A stretch of DNA of 64,000 bases, from positions 4,117,579 through 4,181,578 of the forward strand of contig CM049307.1 of the NCBI GenBank assembly GCA_026874595.1, given 5' to 3'. The stretch's first letter is position 1. Each line of letters begins with the position of its first letter. Positions 40,536 through 51,247 of this stretch are shown one piece after another. A program made the position numbers and the translations under genes. The notes below the pieces were generated by a model. That model ran no database searches. It saw nothing but the letters and a program-made list of their open reading frames with translations, and was not told the DNA's origin. Source of the stretch: Sipunculus nudus (taxonomy: Eukaryota; Annelida; Sipuncula; Golfingiida; Sipunculidae).

Positions 40536-41001
40536 TTGTACTATTAATATATTGTATATTTTTATCCCAGATAAATGTGTTTTTGTCTCATTTATTAAAT
40601 GCATGACAACACCTTGTTCAGAATAAAATTAATTTGAGTGTTTTATTTGGTGATAATTAACCTTGACCTTGACCTAGTATAGCTGACCTTGAGACAATAC
40701 ACCTGCAACACCTTTCCCATTGAACTCAGGATGATGAAATAGCCGTGTTTCGATACCAAAATCAATTAATTCAAATTACATAATGCAGAAATATGGCATT
40801 TTCTCTATACTGATAGCAGCCATCTTGGATTTAAACAAAATGGCCGCCAGAAGGATTGGCGGAAGTGCTTCCATCAATTTTTTAATTCTTATGATCTATA
40901 TTAACACTTGGCAAAGAGCCAAAATTTTATCCAGAAGTGCACTTTTCTAGCACTAAGGGCTCCCACTATATTCCTCGAATTTCACAGGCGAATATCGAAT
41001 G

Positions 41002-42567
41002 CCGCTGATCTGTGTCATATTTGTTATACATTCCTATGCTGAAGACACACCAAGTATTCCAGTAGTTTCTTCACATTTATGCTCAGTTGTACAAGATCTA
41101 GATTTATTGAGGTTGTGCCTCCAGAAACTAGGGATATGCCAAATACATTATCGGTGAGAAAATGTCATGCATCTCCAGCTGACACCCTCAACAACAGTTA
41201 AATGGAGATAATGGTGATGCCGGGATAGTGGCTGCATACTTTCTTCAGTCATCAGGCCTGCCCTTGTAAGGGAAAAAAATGTTTTTTCTCCAAACTCCAA
41301 GAAGTCATGGAACAATCTCTCAGGGAAAAAAAGTACGTTAACATTCGAGCAAAGAACAATCAAGAACAATCCAGCACTACTTGCTGTTGTCGAAACTTCT
41401 TCAAAAATTAATATGATTGAATGGACAGTCTATTGAGGAATTTCACTGTGAATTGGCGGTTAAAGTCATACAGGGTATATTTTGCTTAAATTCATATATC
41501 AGGACTTCCTGAGAAATGAGTCTTTTTCGTGCGTGCTAGTAGGGTAGCGATCCATCATGCTGTATTCCAATCTACAGACTCTGGCGCTACAGCTATAGCC
41601 AACGATGTGGCTACCAACAACAAAACCAGAAAATGGGAAACTGCATCAACTGCAGCAGCAGGTTACAAAAGTAACGTGTGCAGTCAAAACAACCGCGTCA
41701 GCAACATCAGGACCATCCCATTAGAGGAGCAACTAATGGACAACAACAAGCAGCCACAACTATCAGGGACCATTTTGCTGCGCGTGAGGCGTAAGATGCA
41801 TGTCCACCGAAGTGCAACTAGCGTGCACACAGATCCATATCAGCCCTCTGTCATTAGAGATCCTGCGCCCAGCATACTGGCTGTCAAAGTGCCGTTTCAC
41901 CCTACAATGAGGAAGGCTTTATGAGGATGTAAATATATTTTTCATTTTTATAACGTCTCATGGCCTAAGAGTACGCTGTCTCTTGACATTAACCAGACCA
42001 ATCGTTCGCTTTTTTAGTTTACTTTCTACCAATACCTATCATGAGCGAGAAAAATTCCGTTTTAACGCAGCACATTGGTAAATCCTTCTGCATGTTTGTT
42101 GAATTTCAAATCGCATGAATACAAGCATGGCTCGCACGGGTTACTTGACGCAGAGAACTTGTACGAGATGTAGCACGTTACCGTAGAGACGGAGTTTCAG
42201 TTTTGGGTTGTTAGTTCACATGTATTCTTATTGTGTTAATTTACCATTCACCATTTATACTCTAATGTTATGATTATGGGCTGTTTACAACGATATCAAT
42301 GAAACCGAATGGAAGACCAGTCCAATATATTCCTCCGTATGACTTGTAACCCGACTTACGTTAGGCTTACCCACCCACAGAAAGTACCCACTAAGTCATG
42401 TTCTCACGGCTTAGGTGCACAGGGCCGCTCACAACCTTAATGTAAAGAAAATAAAGATATTTAGATTAATGAATGCTAAAACTGTTTCTGATTCCTGAAT
42501 GGACCATATTTTGTGTCCAGGTCAGAAGCCAGGATTAAATAGGGTAACTTCATAAATTTGATGCTTT
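41002..42567. other. Intergenic, nothing recognised
   Basis: Unique sequence between two transposon-like elements. A 131-codon + ORF at 41529-41924 has no recognised domain and low-complexity Asn/Thr content. I cannot support it as a gene. Confidence 0.5.
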
Positions 42568-44247
42568 CTGGAGATCTCGGACCTTTTACATCTCGGCCCA
42601 CACGAAGTCGGACCACTTAGTACAATCTCGGACCACCCGTCGACGATCTCGGACCACATTCCGTACCATCTCGGACCACTATATCGGACCCGTTCAGACC
42701 TCGATCAGACTCATGATGTAGTTGTCAAATGTATATGTTCCATCTTCAAACGATGTTAAAGCTAATTATTAAAACATTATTACTCCACGCATAACTGTTG
42801 CCTCTCTCTCTTTATCATTCTCTCCATCATTAATCATTCCTTCCATATCGTCTTAATACTAATTTATAAATATTCTAAAGTGTGTGCATTTGATCGTGTA
42901 TTAAAGTATACGAGTGTGTGTGAGAAAGAATGAAAGAAAGACAAAATGAATGTCAGATTAAATTAATGAAAGAAAGAATGAAAGATTGAATGAGAGAAAG
43001 ATTGAATAAATGAATGAAAGAAAGAATGAACGAAAAAAAGATTTAATGAAAGAAAGAATGATTGAATGAATGAATGAATGAATGAATGAATGAATGAATG
43101 AATGATTGAAAGAATGGATGACAGACAGAAAAAATAAATGAAAGATTGTATGAAGGAACGAAAGAATGAATGAAAGGAAGATTAATGAAAAAAAAATAAT
43201 GAAAGAAAGATTGAAGCAATGAAGGAAGGAAAGAATGAATGATAGACAGATTGAATGAAATAAAGATTGAATGATAGACTAAATGAATGAAAGTTTGAAT
43301 GAGCTAATGAAAGAAAGAATGAATGAAAAAAGATTTAATGAACGAAGGATTGAATGAATTAATTAAATAAATATTGAATGATGGACAGACAAAAAAAATA
43401 AAGATTGAATAAAGGAACGAAAGAATGAATTAAAGTAAGAAAGGTTGAATGATAGACAGTTTGAATGAAAGAAAAATTAAATTATAGTTAGACAAAATGA
43501 ATGAAAGATTGAATGAGAGAAAAATTGAATCTCGTTTTTATATTGTATATATACGAAATTCTAATAAACTTGTTCAGCTCTTGAGTTTAAATATGGTGTC
43601 AATTCCCACTTTTGAATTTTTGTTTTATGTATATATCTAAACTACAACTGTTTTCACTCTTTAATATTATTTAGTTGAATTGTAGATATGTTACAGCGAT
43701 ACAGCAGTTCTGATTCTTTGATTCACACATGCTTTTTTGTGTATTATTGGTTCACGTAGTTTATCACAAATTTGGTATTTCGGTTTTCTTTTAATATTGT
43801 TTATATTAAATTCTAATAAACTTTGTCATTTCCCTTTGAGTTAAAATATGGTGTAATGCGTGTAACACGAACTATTATAAATTAAGTGTAATTAAGAGTG
43901 TGTGCTTGTGTGTGTCAAATGTTTTCTGAGTGGATATACATACTGAGCTATGTCGTAGGCCTAACTTGTCCAAATGGAATTTTTAATATCTGAATCGCGC
44001 GCAGACAAAATAATTTTGTGTATTATAAACATTACATCGGTTATTTCATAACAGTTTAGGCGGCCAGGACATGTATGTTACTTTGGTCCGAGATCGTAGT
44101 TGCCCGATCGCAAAGTGGTCCGATATCGTAGTGGTCAGATACAAAGTGGTCCGAGTTTGTCGGCCCAGTGGTCCGAGATCGTAATGGTCCGATCTGAAGT
44201 GGTCCGACTTCGTGTGGGCCGAGATGTAAAAGGTCCGAGATCTCCAG
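42568..44247. mobile_element. 1.7-kb non-autonomous DNA transposon with subterminal repeats
   Basis: The left end 'ctggagatctcgg' and 36 further bases are the exact reverse complement of the right end, which finishes 'ccgagatctccag' at 44247. Inside both ends lie several copies of '(c)tcggaccac' (left) and 'gtggtccga' (right). Terminal plus subterminal repeats of this kind are typical of hAT- or CACTA-type non-autonomous elements, but no TSD is clear. The centre is a (GAAA/GAAT)-rich microsatellite with no coding capacity. Confidence 0.85.
42920..43535. repeat. GAAA/GAAT-rich microsatellite
   Basis: Tetranucleotide-derived 'aatgaatgaaagaaaga' sequence, cleanest as (GAAT)n at about 43,066-43,106. 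It forms the interior of the 1.7-kb element. Confidence 0.9.
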
Positions 44248-45670
44248 GTACCGTTTTGCTTGGTTGGTCTGATCAGCAGACTGGTATATAACCAATTCTA
44301 TACGACGTCATAGATGATGGCAATTGCTCCAAAGGCAATCTGAGGAAAATCTATATGCGACCAAATACCACATATATATTATTTCATGACAGTGTTGGTA
44401 AACATGAAATGGAGCACATGATATATACTCACATGAAAACAGTCAATATGATGTACCGAAGAGGTCTGGCTCAAGTATATATATTGCTCTGATAAACTTA
44501 TCACTGTGACTTGTGATCAAAGTCACATGTATATTGTTCTCTACACATGCTTTGTATACCAGCCCCTTGGGCTGTAGGACTATGTAGTCCATACATATTC
44601 TCTATAGCAATCCGTGCGTACCTGCGTCATTTAAATCATTATCCAGCCGGTAATAGTAATTGCATGTGTCCCGTTTCTATGAAATATGCGTTTCAGTGTA
44701 AGAGTTTGTGTCTACTGTTTTGCTTAATTCTTCTGGTATGTCTGTGTATATCTTGATCACAAAACTGAAGCCAATGCTTTAGTTATAAATACATTTCATT
44801 GTCCGTTTCCACTTTGTACCGAATGATCATTCCGATGTTACCAAGTTTAAATAATGATTGGAAATAGCTAATTAACAGAAAAAGGAGTTCGTATGTCTGT
44901 CAGATCTACCGGGTTTGCAGAAACTGATATACATCGAAGATACAATCAGGTACAAACATGAAAATACTGTATTATCTTGTTAACAAAACCTTGTATGTTG
45001 CTACACAACTGGTAAACTATTAACCAGGTATAGAATGATTATTACTTCTAAAGAAAGGTTAGAACAACCCGTAAAACTGATGCTGAGCGAAACGAGGGAC
45101 AGCGCGTCTACTATCTAATAACAACAATATGGTTGGTGGTAATATTTGTATGGAGACACAGCACAGTGTTACACACACACAGCTACACTCCTCACCCAAT
45201 GGTCACACTGCGTTTTTTCAACCTGATCACGATCAATCACCTCTTGATAAACGTGAAGATATTTGGCGTCTTACCAGACATGAGTGGGCCTTTCACGTAA
45301 CGGGTACGCGGGAAGGCCTCTTAAATACGATGGATGATTTCAGGGTAATATTTTCCAAAAGGGGCACCACTCAATTAAGTCTTTCTCTGGGTGATAAGAG
45401 AGTCAACCGTTTCATGGAGTTTTGTCAATCTGTGTGATTTCGTGATTCATCGGACCAATGGTAAACAGGAATAAATATTATGTCGTAATGCTCCTGATGG
45501 TCGTTAACTAAAAAACTGGTTATTGCAAGTAGTGGCTAAATGGTATTATTAAGGAAGAATGTACCGTAACCTAGTGTAACACCTGAAACGCCCCGACCAA
45601 GACCGGGAAGGCAGAGCTTTAAAGGTTTATGCTCCTACCGATCATGAAAGCAACACAGGCCGATGGCAAT
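44248..45670. other. Intergenic, nothing recognised
   Basis: Unique AT-rich sequence. A 102-codon + ORF (45129-45437) has an ATG and mixed composition but no recognisable family or splice context, so it is left unannotated. Confidence 0.5.
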
Positions 45671-45682
45671 TTTATATTTTAA

Positions 45683-46612
45683 TTCAGCATGTAATGAATG
45701 TTAAGTGTGCATTAACCTATCTTCCCACATGGTATTATTCAACGGTACCCAAGCTTTTGGTTATTCAATGTAAAAAAAATCATGATTACGAAAGGCTTCG
45801 ATAAATACAGCATCATATGGGGACAGATTTATTAATCTATTTATTAAGAAATAACAAGTAAGATAAGCTGCCCTACACAGGTGTCCGAATCGTGTTCATA
45901 TCAGTTTGAACACCAGAATCTTACATAAATCCTAATTTTTTATATTACTGCTCAGAAACATAATTGGTCCATCATTATTTGTTGGTGTCATTTGTTGTGT
46001 ATCAATACTCTGCATTAATTCAGCATGTAATGAATGTTTAAGTGTGCATTAACCTATCTTCCCACATGGTATTATTCAACGGTACCCAAGCTTTTGGTTA
46101 TTCAATGTAAAAAAAAATCATGATTACGAAAGGCTTCGATAAATACAGCATCATATGGGGACAGATTTATTAATCTATATATTAAGAAATAACAAATAAG
46201 ATAAGCTGCCATACAATCCCATCCTGTTTAGTGTTGCATATTAAACGCCACGTCAAGGTGTCCGTAACATGTCTTGGTCGAGATGTCAGTGTCATGTCCA
46301 CCTCGAATTGTCCGTCTCATATCACCGTCAAGGTGTCGATATCGTGTCAACGTCGAGGTGTCCATACCGTGTCAACGTCGAGGTGTCCGTATCGTGTCAG
46401 CGTCAAGACGTCCATATCGTGTCAACGTCGAGGTGTCCGTATCGTGTCCACGTCGAGCTGTCCGTATTATTTCCACGTCAAGATGTCCGAATCGTGTTCA
46501 TATCAGTTTGAACACCAGAATCTTACATAAATCCTAATTTTTTATATAACTGCTCAGAAACATAATTGGTCCATCATTATTTGTTGGTGTCATTTGTTGT
46601 GTATTAATACTC
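45683..46612. repeat. Local duplication with order A-B-A-minisatellite-B
   Basis: Segment A ('attcagcatgtaatgaatgt' to 'gataagctgcc') is at 45683-45871 and 46019-46210, nearly identical. Segment B ('gtgtccgaatcgtgttcata' to 'gtcatttgttgtgt') is at 45882-46006 and about 46484-46602. In the second copy a 24-25-bp minisatellite separates A from B; in the first it is missing. Confidence 0.85.
46247..46490. repeat. 24-bp-type minisatellite (gtccgtatcgtgtc)
   Basis: About ten copies of 'gtgtccgtatcgtgtcaacg' + 'tcgag', related to but distinct from the larger array 370 bp downstream. Confidence 0.9.
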
Positions 46613-46861
46613 TGCGTTAAAACCTTAGATTTTTATACAAAAATTCAAAGGAAACAAGATTCATCTGGAAATTTACGACCATTTTATAAGAGACGACAAA
46701 CACTTTCAACCTGATAACTTATTGCGATCGCAATAGAAATAAAAAATTCTCTGACTTCTCCCGACTTTCCAAAGTATCAGAGATTTACCTGCCTTTTTAT
46801 GAAATACCCTGACTTTTTACCGACCTTGAAAAAAATAAGTTTTTCCTGACTTTGCATCATG

Positions 46862-47440
46862 TCTATTACGACGAGTCCGTATCATACCCACGTCGGGGTG
46901 TCCGTATCGTTTCTACGTCGGGGTGTCCGTATCGTTTCTACGTCGGGGTGTCCGTATCGTTTCTACGTCGGGGTGTCCGTATCGTTTCTACGTCGGGGTG
47001 TCCGTATCGCTTCTACGTCGGGGTGTCCGTATCGTTTCTACGTCGGGGTGTCCGTATCGTTTCTACGTCGAGGTGTCCGTATCGTTTCTACGTCGGGGTG
47101 TCCGTATCGTTTCTACGTCGGGGTGTCCGTATCGTTTCTACGTCGGGGTGTCCGTATCGTTTCTACGTCGAGGTGTCAGTATCGTTTCTACGTCGGGGTG
47201 TCCGTATCGTTTCTACGTCGGGGTGTCCGTATCGTTTCTACGTCGGGGTGTCCGTATCATACCCACGTCGAGGTGTCCGTATCGTTATTACGTCGGGGTG
47301 TCCGTATCGTTTTTACGTCGGAGTGTCCGTATCGTTTCTACGTCGGGGTGTCCGTATCGTTTCCACGTCGGGGTGTCCGTAAAGTGTCCACGTCGGGGTG
47401 TCCGTAACGTGTCCACGTGGGAGTGTCCGTATCGTGTAAA
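46862..47440. repeat. 25-bp minisatellite
   Basis: About 23 copies of 'gtccgtatcgtttctacgtc' + 'ggggt'. Because 25 is not a multiple of 3, each + frame cycles and all three frames are open, producing three overlapping Ser/Arg/Val-rich ORFs that I regard as artefacts. Confidence 0.95.
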
Positions 47441-47753
47441 CTCCTGCGCAACCATTGCTTCCAGAATGACTAAACTGGACCACGGGTAACAGAGACGGAA
47501 AAAGGAAATACTCAAATGCTTCAAGTAGTATTTATAACCAGCTATCTTTTCTGTAGAACGTACGTGCTTTCTGGCTTACTATACATAGCTAATCATGTAC
47601 TTTTGATAATTCCTGTTAGGAATGTGACCCATGTTTGAGCTTGTTTATGTGCAAGCTATTTGTGAACATTTTGGCAAGTTCCAGGCGGCAATGAAACTAC
47701 GTCATACACAAGATTGGGTTTGCGGGTGCATTCGTCTTGGTGACATAGTAAGT

Positions 47754-47924
47754 TTACACTGGAACTGGGGGTCTGTTCTTGATCCACTCCGCGATCTTTG
47801 GTTCGGCTTCCACTCTCGCTTTCAGTGATTTCAGTTTTGGGAATTTATCCCACTCTACGTCACTTCCTGTCAAGGTAGAAACCCACGATATGTGATCGCT
47901 GAAGAGGATATCAGCCCAGGTTAA
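47754..47924 (-). CDS. Glutathione S-transferase (sigma-like), terminal exon
   Basis: The - strand exon starts after a strong acceptor (ctttttttcag) at 47924 and ends with TAA at 47754-47756. It encodes 56 residues beginning LTWADILFSDHISW and ending EPKIAEWIKNRPPVPV. The LTWAD block (helix alpha-6, N-capping box region) followed by 'FPKLKSLKARVEAEPKI' and 'W-x-x-x-RP' is the normal C-terminus of cytosolic GSTs, closest in style to sigma-class/prostaglandin-D-synthase-like enzymes of invertebrates. These act in glutathione conjugation. Upstream exons must lie to the right, beyond the minisatellite and the Polinton. Confidence 0.87.
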   Translation of the reverse strand, partial: LTWADILFSDHISWVSTLTGSDVEWDKFPKLKSLKARVEAEPKIAEWIKNRPPVPV

Positions 47925-47997
47925 CTGAAAAAAAGGAAAAAGCTTCATTTCAATATTGATGCACAAAAAACTGGTCTACTTGTGTAAGAGCGCTTAA

Positions 47998-50023
47998 ATT
48001 TACCCATCGCCCACAAAGTAGCCGTCCCCGCCGTGGTTACTCACCAGTAATACATACCCTATCTCCAACTAAGTACCCGTCCCCGCCGTGGTTACTGATC
48101 AGTTATACATACCCCCCCCCTCATCTCCCACAAAGTAGCCATCCCCGCCGTGGTTACTTATCAGTAATACATACCCCATCTCCCACAAAGTAGCCGTCCC
48201 CGCCGTGGTTACTTATCAGTAATACATACCCCATCTCCAACTAAGTAGCCGTCCCCGCCGTGGTTACTGATCAGTAATACATACCCCATCTCCCACAAAG
48301 TAGCCCTCCCCGCCGTGGTTACTTATCAGTAATACATACCCCATCTCCCACAAAGTAGCCGTCCCCGCAGTGGTTACTCATCAGTAAAACATACCCAATC
48401 ACCAACTAAGTACCCGTCCCCGCCGTGGTTACTGATCAGTTATACATACCCCCCCCCCTCATCTCCCACAAAGTAGCCGTCCCCGCCGTGGTTACTTATC
48501 AGTAATACATACCCCATCTCCCACAAAGTAGCCGTCCCCGCAGTGGTTACTCATCAGTAAAACATACCCCATCTCCAACTAAGTACCCGTCCCCGCCGTG
48601 GTTACTGATCAGTTATACATACTCCCCCCCCCCCCTCAATCTCCCACAAAGTAGTCGTCCCCGCAGTGGTTACTGATCGGTAATACATACCCCATCTCCA
48701 ACAAAGTAGCCGTCCCCGCAGTGGTTACTCATCAGTAATACATACCCCATCTCCCAAAAAGTGGCCGTCCCCGCCGTGGTTACTGATCAGTAATACATAC
48801 CCCATCTCCAACTAAGTAGCCGTCCCCGCAGTGGTTACTCATCAGTAATACATACCCCATCTCCCACAAAGTAGCCGTCCCCGCAGTGGTTACTCATCAG
48901 TAATACATACCCCATCTCCCACAAAGTAGCCGTCCCCGCAGTGGTTACTCATCAGTAATACATACCCCATCTCCCACAAAGTAGCCGTCCCCGCAGTGGT
49001 TACTCATCAGTAATACATACCCCATCTCCCACAAAGTAGCCGTCCCCGCCGTGGTTACTGATCAGTTATACATACCCCCGCCCCTCATCTCCAACTAAGT
49101 TCCCGTCCCCGCCGTGGTTACTCATCAGTAATACATACCCCATCTCCCACAAAGTAGCCGTCCCCGCAGTGGTTACTGATCAGTTATACATACCGCCCCC
49201 CTCATCTCCCACAAAGTAGCCGTCCCCGCAGTGGTTACTGATCAGTTATACATACCACCACCCCCCCCCCCTCATCTCCCACAAAGTAGCCGTCCCCGCC
49301 GTGGTTACTGATCAGTTATACATACCGCCCCTCCTCATCTCCCACAAAGTAGCAGTCCCCGCAGTGGTTACTGATCAGTTATACATACCCCCCCCCCCTC
49401 ATCTCCCACAAAGTAGTCGTCCCCGCAGTGGTTACTGATCGGTAATACATACCCCATCTCCCACAAAGTAGCCGTCCCCGCCGTGGTTACTCATCAGTAA
49501 TACATACCCCATCTCCAACTAAGTACCCGTCCCCGCCGTGGTTACTGATCAGTTATACATACCCCCCCCCCTCATCTCCCACAAAGTAGTCGTCCCCGCA
49601 GTGGTTACTGATCGGTAATACATACCCCATCTCCCACAAAGTAGCCGTCCCCGCAGTGGTTACTCATCAGTAATACATACCCCATCTCCAACTAAGTACC
49701 CGTCCCCGCCGTGGTTACTCATCAGTTATACATACCCCCCCCCCTCCTCATCTCCCACAAAGTAGCAGTCCCCGCAGTGGTTACTGATCAGTTATACATA
49801 CCCCCCCCTCATCTCCCACAAAGTAGTCGTCCCCGCAGTGGTTACTGATCGGTAATACATACCCCATCTCCCACAAAGTAGCCGTCCCCGCCGTGGTTAC
49901 TCATCAGTAATACATACCCCATCTCCAACTAAGTACCCGTCCCCGCCGTGGTTACTGATCAGTTATACATACCCCCCCCCCCCCCTCATCTCCCACAAAG
50001 TAGTCGTCCCCGCAGTGGTTACT
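47998..50023. repeat. 56-bp minisatellite in the GST intron
   Basis: About 36 copies of a unit 'catctcccacaaagtagccg' + 'tccccgccgtggttactgat' + 'cagtaatacatacccc'. Variable C-runs follow some 'tacatac' motifs. It begins about 75 bp from the GST exon and ends abruptly in 'gtggttact' where the Polinton starts. Confidence 0.95.
50018..50023. other. Candidate target-site duplication (left copy)
   Basis: Six bases, gttact, directly precede the presumed AG terminus. Polintons make 6-bp duplications. The right copy is out of view, so this is a prediction. Confidence 0.4.
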
Positions 50024-51247
50024 AGTAGTGTATGTAACTATTTGGCCCATTTTTTGGGAAAATTTGGCCCATTTTTAGCCCTATTTTGATTGGTGGGGAG
50101 TTTGGCCCATTTTGAATCCTGGCTTCTGATTGGTCAATAGGGTGGGCTTCTCATGCATATTAATGAGCTGGTGTGACGTCACGAGAGTGAGCGTCCTCTG
50201 GCGGCGGGACGATAAATTATTAATGAAAGTGTTAATGACGGGTTGGTTTTGATTAATGCCGGGTGTCGCCCCCTGGTGGTATGATGAGAAAGCATTAATG
50301 AAAGTGTTAATTGACCGGTTGGTTTTAATTAAGGCAGCGTGTCGCCCCCTGGCGGCGTGATGGAAAATTATTAATGAGTGGTCGGATCATTTGGTTTTTC
50401 AATTTTTTTATAATGTTTCAAGAGTTTAACTATTGATTTTTGCATTTGAAATGATGTTTTTGGAATTTGAGCGTTTTATTTTCACATAAATGTGTTTTTT
50501 AGGATACTTTTTTAAAAGTTTTTCATATTATATTCGCGTTTTTGCGTTTTTCTATTGTATGTTTTTCATTATTTTTCTTTTTTTATAACGTTTTTTGCTA
50601 AAATTGTGGTAAAAATGCAACTTTAGTATTTATTTTTTACGTTTTTTTACTTTATAATGCCATTATTGCGAGTTTTGAGGTTAGTTTTTTAACTGTTTAC
50701 ATTTTATTTTTTCACTTTTTAAGCTTTTGAGTTTAATTTTTTCTATTTATGAAATTTCGAAGGAAACTTTTTGTATTTAATTTCCACATTTTTTAAACTT
50801 TAAGGGTTGTATTTTCATATCCTAAATGTTTTAGGGGTAATTTTTTTCTAAGCATTCTTGCTTCTGACATATTTTTACATTTGCATTCTTACACAGTTTC
50901 ACTTTTTTTTCACACAGCAAACCAACATTTTCTTTCACTCCCCCATTCACGTAGGAAGACAACCAAAAGATTTGAAAAAAGGTTTAAATTATTTTAATTA
51001 CTAACTGAAAGTGCCCTGCTCTGAATTATGTTATTTGTGTCTGTTTTGCGACGAGTGTTCTTCTTTTTGTACTGTTATGTAATATGTTAAGTTTGCGGGA
51101 AATGTTGTGTTCTTCTTTTTGTTCTAACTAAAAATGTTATAAAAAATAAATGTCCTTGGGCTCCCCTCAATACGCAGGGGCTTCTTAATACTGATTTTTT
51201 AAAAGCTTAAATAACGTCCACTGGCACAGTATACACATATTTAAAAA
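50024..51247. repeat. Polinton left terminal region (presumed terminal inverted repeat and subterminal repeats)
   Basis: Non-coding. The first 100 bp hold three 'tttggcccatttt' motifs. About 50,180-50,370 has three diverged copies of a unit of about 75 bp ('gtcgccccctggcggcgtga' and 'attaatgaaagtgttaat'). From 50,390 the DNA is T-rich with no ORF. Its role as a terminal repeat (protein-primed origin) is inferred from its position, because the right copy is outside the window. Confidence 0.6.

Larger units (their letters stand above)
36554..41001. mobile_element. 4.4-kb element with long, diverged terminal inverted repeats
   Basis: The left end 'cattcgatattcgc' (36554) is matched in inverted orientation by 'gcgaatatcgaatg' ending at 41001. 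Similarity continues inward for several hundred bases: 'aagtgcacttccggataaaa' (about 36777) against the complement near 40930, 'atggaagcacttccgc' near 36848 against the complement near 40865, and 'gtcaaggtcaaggt' near 37048 against the complement near 40665. The left copy has about 150 bp extra. The interior holds degenerate - strand coding remnants. Family not identified. Confidence 0.7.

Noticed and set aside
41529-41924. 131-codon + ORF
   Set aside because: No recognisable domain, biased Asn/Thr/Ser content, no exon borders matched to neighbours.
44056-44295. ORFs within the inverted ends of the 1.7-kb transposon
   Set aside because: They are translations of the subterminal '(c)tcggaccac' repeats.
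45129-45437. 102-codon + ORF starting MVGGNICMETQ
   Set aside because: ATG present but no family, no splice or promoter signal. It could be a lineage-specific gene but cannot be supported.
46852-47489. Three overlapping Ser/Arg/Val-rich ORFs in the 25-bp array
   Set aside because: A period not divisible by three makes all frames equivalent; pure repeat artefact.
48000-50023. CRISPR-like interpretation of the 56-bp array
   Set aside because: Units are contiguous repeats without unique spacers, and the genomic context is eukaryotic.
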